Origin: Bacteroidales bacterium
GTDB taxonomy: Bacteria > Bacteroidota > Bacteroidia > Bacteroidales > Muribaculaceae
Direction of reading: 5' to 3'
Length of the DNA: 6,312 bases
NCBI GenBank assembly: GCA_004557195.1
Contig: SFER01000135.1
Coordinates: forward strand, 1 to 6,312
How positions within the stretch are numbered: position 1 is the stretch's first letter; every line of letters begins with the position of its first letter. Shown in pieces: positions 5,574 through 6,312 of the stretch. Made by a program: the position numbers and the translations under genes. The notes below the pieces were generated by a model that saw nothing but the letters and a program-made list of their open reading frames with translations, was not told the DNA's origin and did no database searches.

Positions 5574-6312
5574 TGATTACCGACGCTACACAATTCAATT
5601 CCCTCAAGGACTACCTCGACCGGGAGGCGGAGCGAATCAACTCCACCGATTTCATCGCTGCCGACCCCGTTCAGTTCCCGCGCCGATTCGAGCGTCTGCA
5701 GGATATCGAGATAGCATCTCTATTATCTGCCACTATCGCATGGGGCAACCGCAAAATGATTTGCAACAACTGCGAGAAAATGCTCGTGATGATGGACAAC
5801 TCGCCGCTCGACTACACCCTCGACGGCGCATTCGAGCAACTCCCCGACGAGATGAACATCCACCGCACATTCTTCGCCCGCGATTTCAAATACTATCTGC
5901 GCGGCGCTCAATCTACCGCCGCTATGGCTCGCTCAACGATTTTGCCGCGGCGATAGGGGCGGGCAAAAGCGACACCCCATCGTGGCATCTTGTAGAAAAT
6001 ATGCGCCAACTGTTTATCGAGGCAAATGATGGGGCTGAAAACTCCCGCGCCCTGCCATCGCATCTCGAAAACACCGCCCTCAAGCGCATCAACATGGCAT
6101 TGCGTTGGCTTGTGCGCAACGATGGCATCGTTGACATGGGGGTGTGGAACGCAATCAAGCCCTCCCAACTCTTCATCCCGCTCGATGTGCATGTGGGAAA
6201 CACCGCCCGTGCCTTGTCGCTTATCGACCGCCGTGCCAACGACAAGCGCACTGTGCTTATGCTCACCGAAATCTTGCGGAAAATGCGTCCCGACGACCCT
6301 GTAATCTATGAT
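5573..6312 (+). pseudogene. TIGR02757/DUF2400 family protein, frameshifted and cut by the window edge
   Basis: The ATG at 5573 shares its A with the GH9 stop, so translation is probably coupled. Residues 1-111 (to 5905) match the TIGR02757 (DUF2400) family, proteins of about 250 residues with no established function: LKDYLDREAERIN, FIAADP, DIEIASLLSATIAWGNRKMI (44-63), MDNSPLDY (74-81) and HRTFFARDFKYYLRG (97-111). The frame then enters an unrelated tail and stops at 5956, giving only 127 residues. The expected continuation is intact one frame over from about 5905-5911 to the window end: IYRRYGSLNDFAAAIG, then LKRINMALRWLVRND, a PSQLFIPLDVHVGN segment and RPDDPVIYD. All are typical of the family C-terminal half, with no stop codon. 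Restoring one or four bases near 5905-5911 would rejoin the frames; four would give the LRG-xxx-IY spacing I recall for the family. Either a recent inactivating indel or a sequencing/assembly error. Family call firm; status as pseudogene depends on confirming the indel. Confidence 0.85.

Noticed and set aside
5897..5920. Programmed ribosomal frameshift in the DUF2400 gene
   Set aside because: There is no X-XXY-YYZ slippery heptamer and no Shine-Dalgarno-like stimulator, and this family is not known to use recoding; an indel or sequence error is simpler.

Overview
This window looks like chromosome from a member of the Bacteroidales, probably a Muribaculaceae- or Bacteroides-like gut organism; the exact genus is inference. 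Evidence: three promoter candidates carry the Bacteroidetes-type -7 element TAnnTTTG, each followed by C; genes lack clear Shine-Dalgarno sequences; and the protein set is typical of the group (a NagB-like/PIG-L fusion, a TIGR02757/DUF2400 protein, a secreted GH9 enzyme).

Layout. Left arm, minus strand, in transcription order: a 660-residue fusion protein (2610-628) ending in a strong hairpin-plus-T terminator (586-548); a RidA-family enamine/imine deaminase (502-98); and the first 25 codons of another gene starting at 76 and running off the left edge, with its own -7 box only a few bases before its ATG. Right arm, plus strand: nagB, glucosamine-6-phosphate deaminase (2892-3704), with a good promoter and its own terminator (3724-3772); a signal-peptide-bearing GH9 glycoside hydrolase (3798-5573); and a TIGR02757/DUF2400 gene that overlaps the GH9 stop by one base, is broken by a frameshift near 5905-5911 and runs off the right edge. 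The 281-bp region between the two arms holds divergent promoters and two sets of direct repeats.

How the parts fit. The centre is an amino-sugar locus: a canonical NagB (GlcN-6-P to Fru-6-P plus ammonia), with all catalytic and allosteric residues I checked, is divergent from a long protein whose N-terminal half has the NagB fold signature but has lost the catalytic residues and whose C-terminal half is an apparently intact PIG-L/LmbE zinc deacetylase. No nagA is present in the window. The simplest hypothesis is that the fusion is a GlcNAc-derivative deacetylase with a sugar-phosphate-sensing pseudo-deaminase domain, feeding or monitoring the NagB reaction. The GH9 enzyme downstream has a variant catalytic motif (DASD instead of DAGD) and may supply sugars from outside the cytoplasm, possibly amino-sugar oligomers, but its substrate cannot be read from sequence alone.
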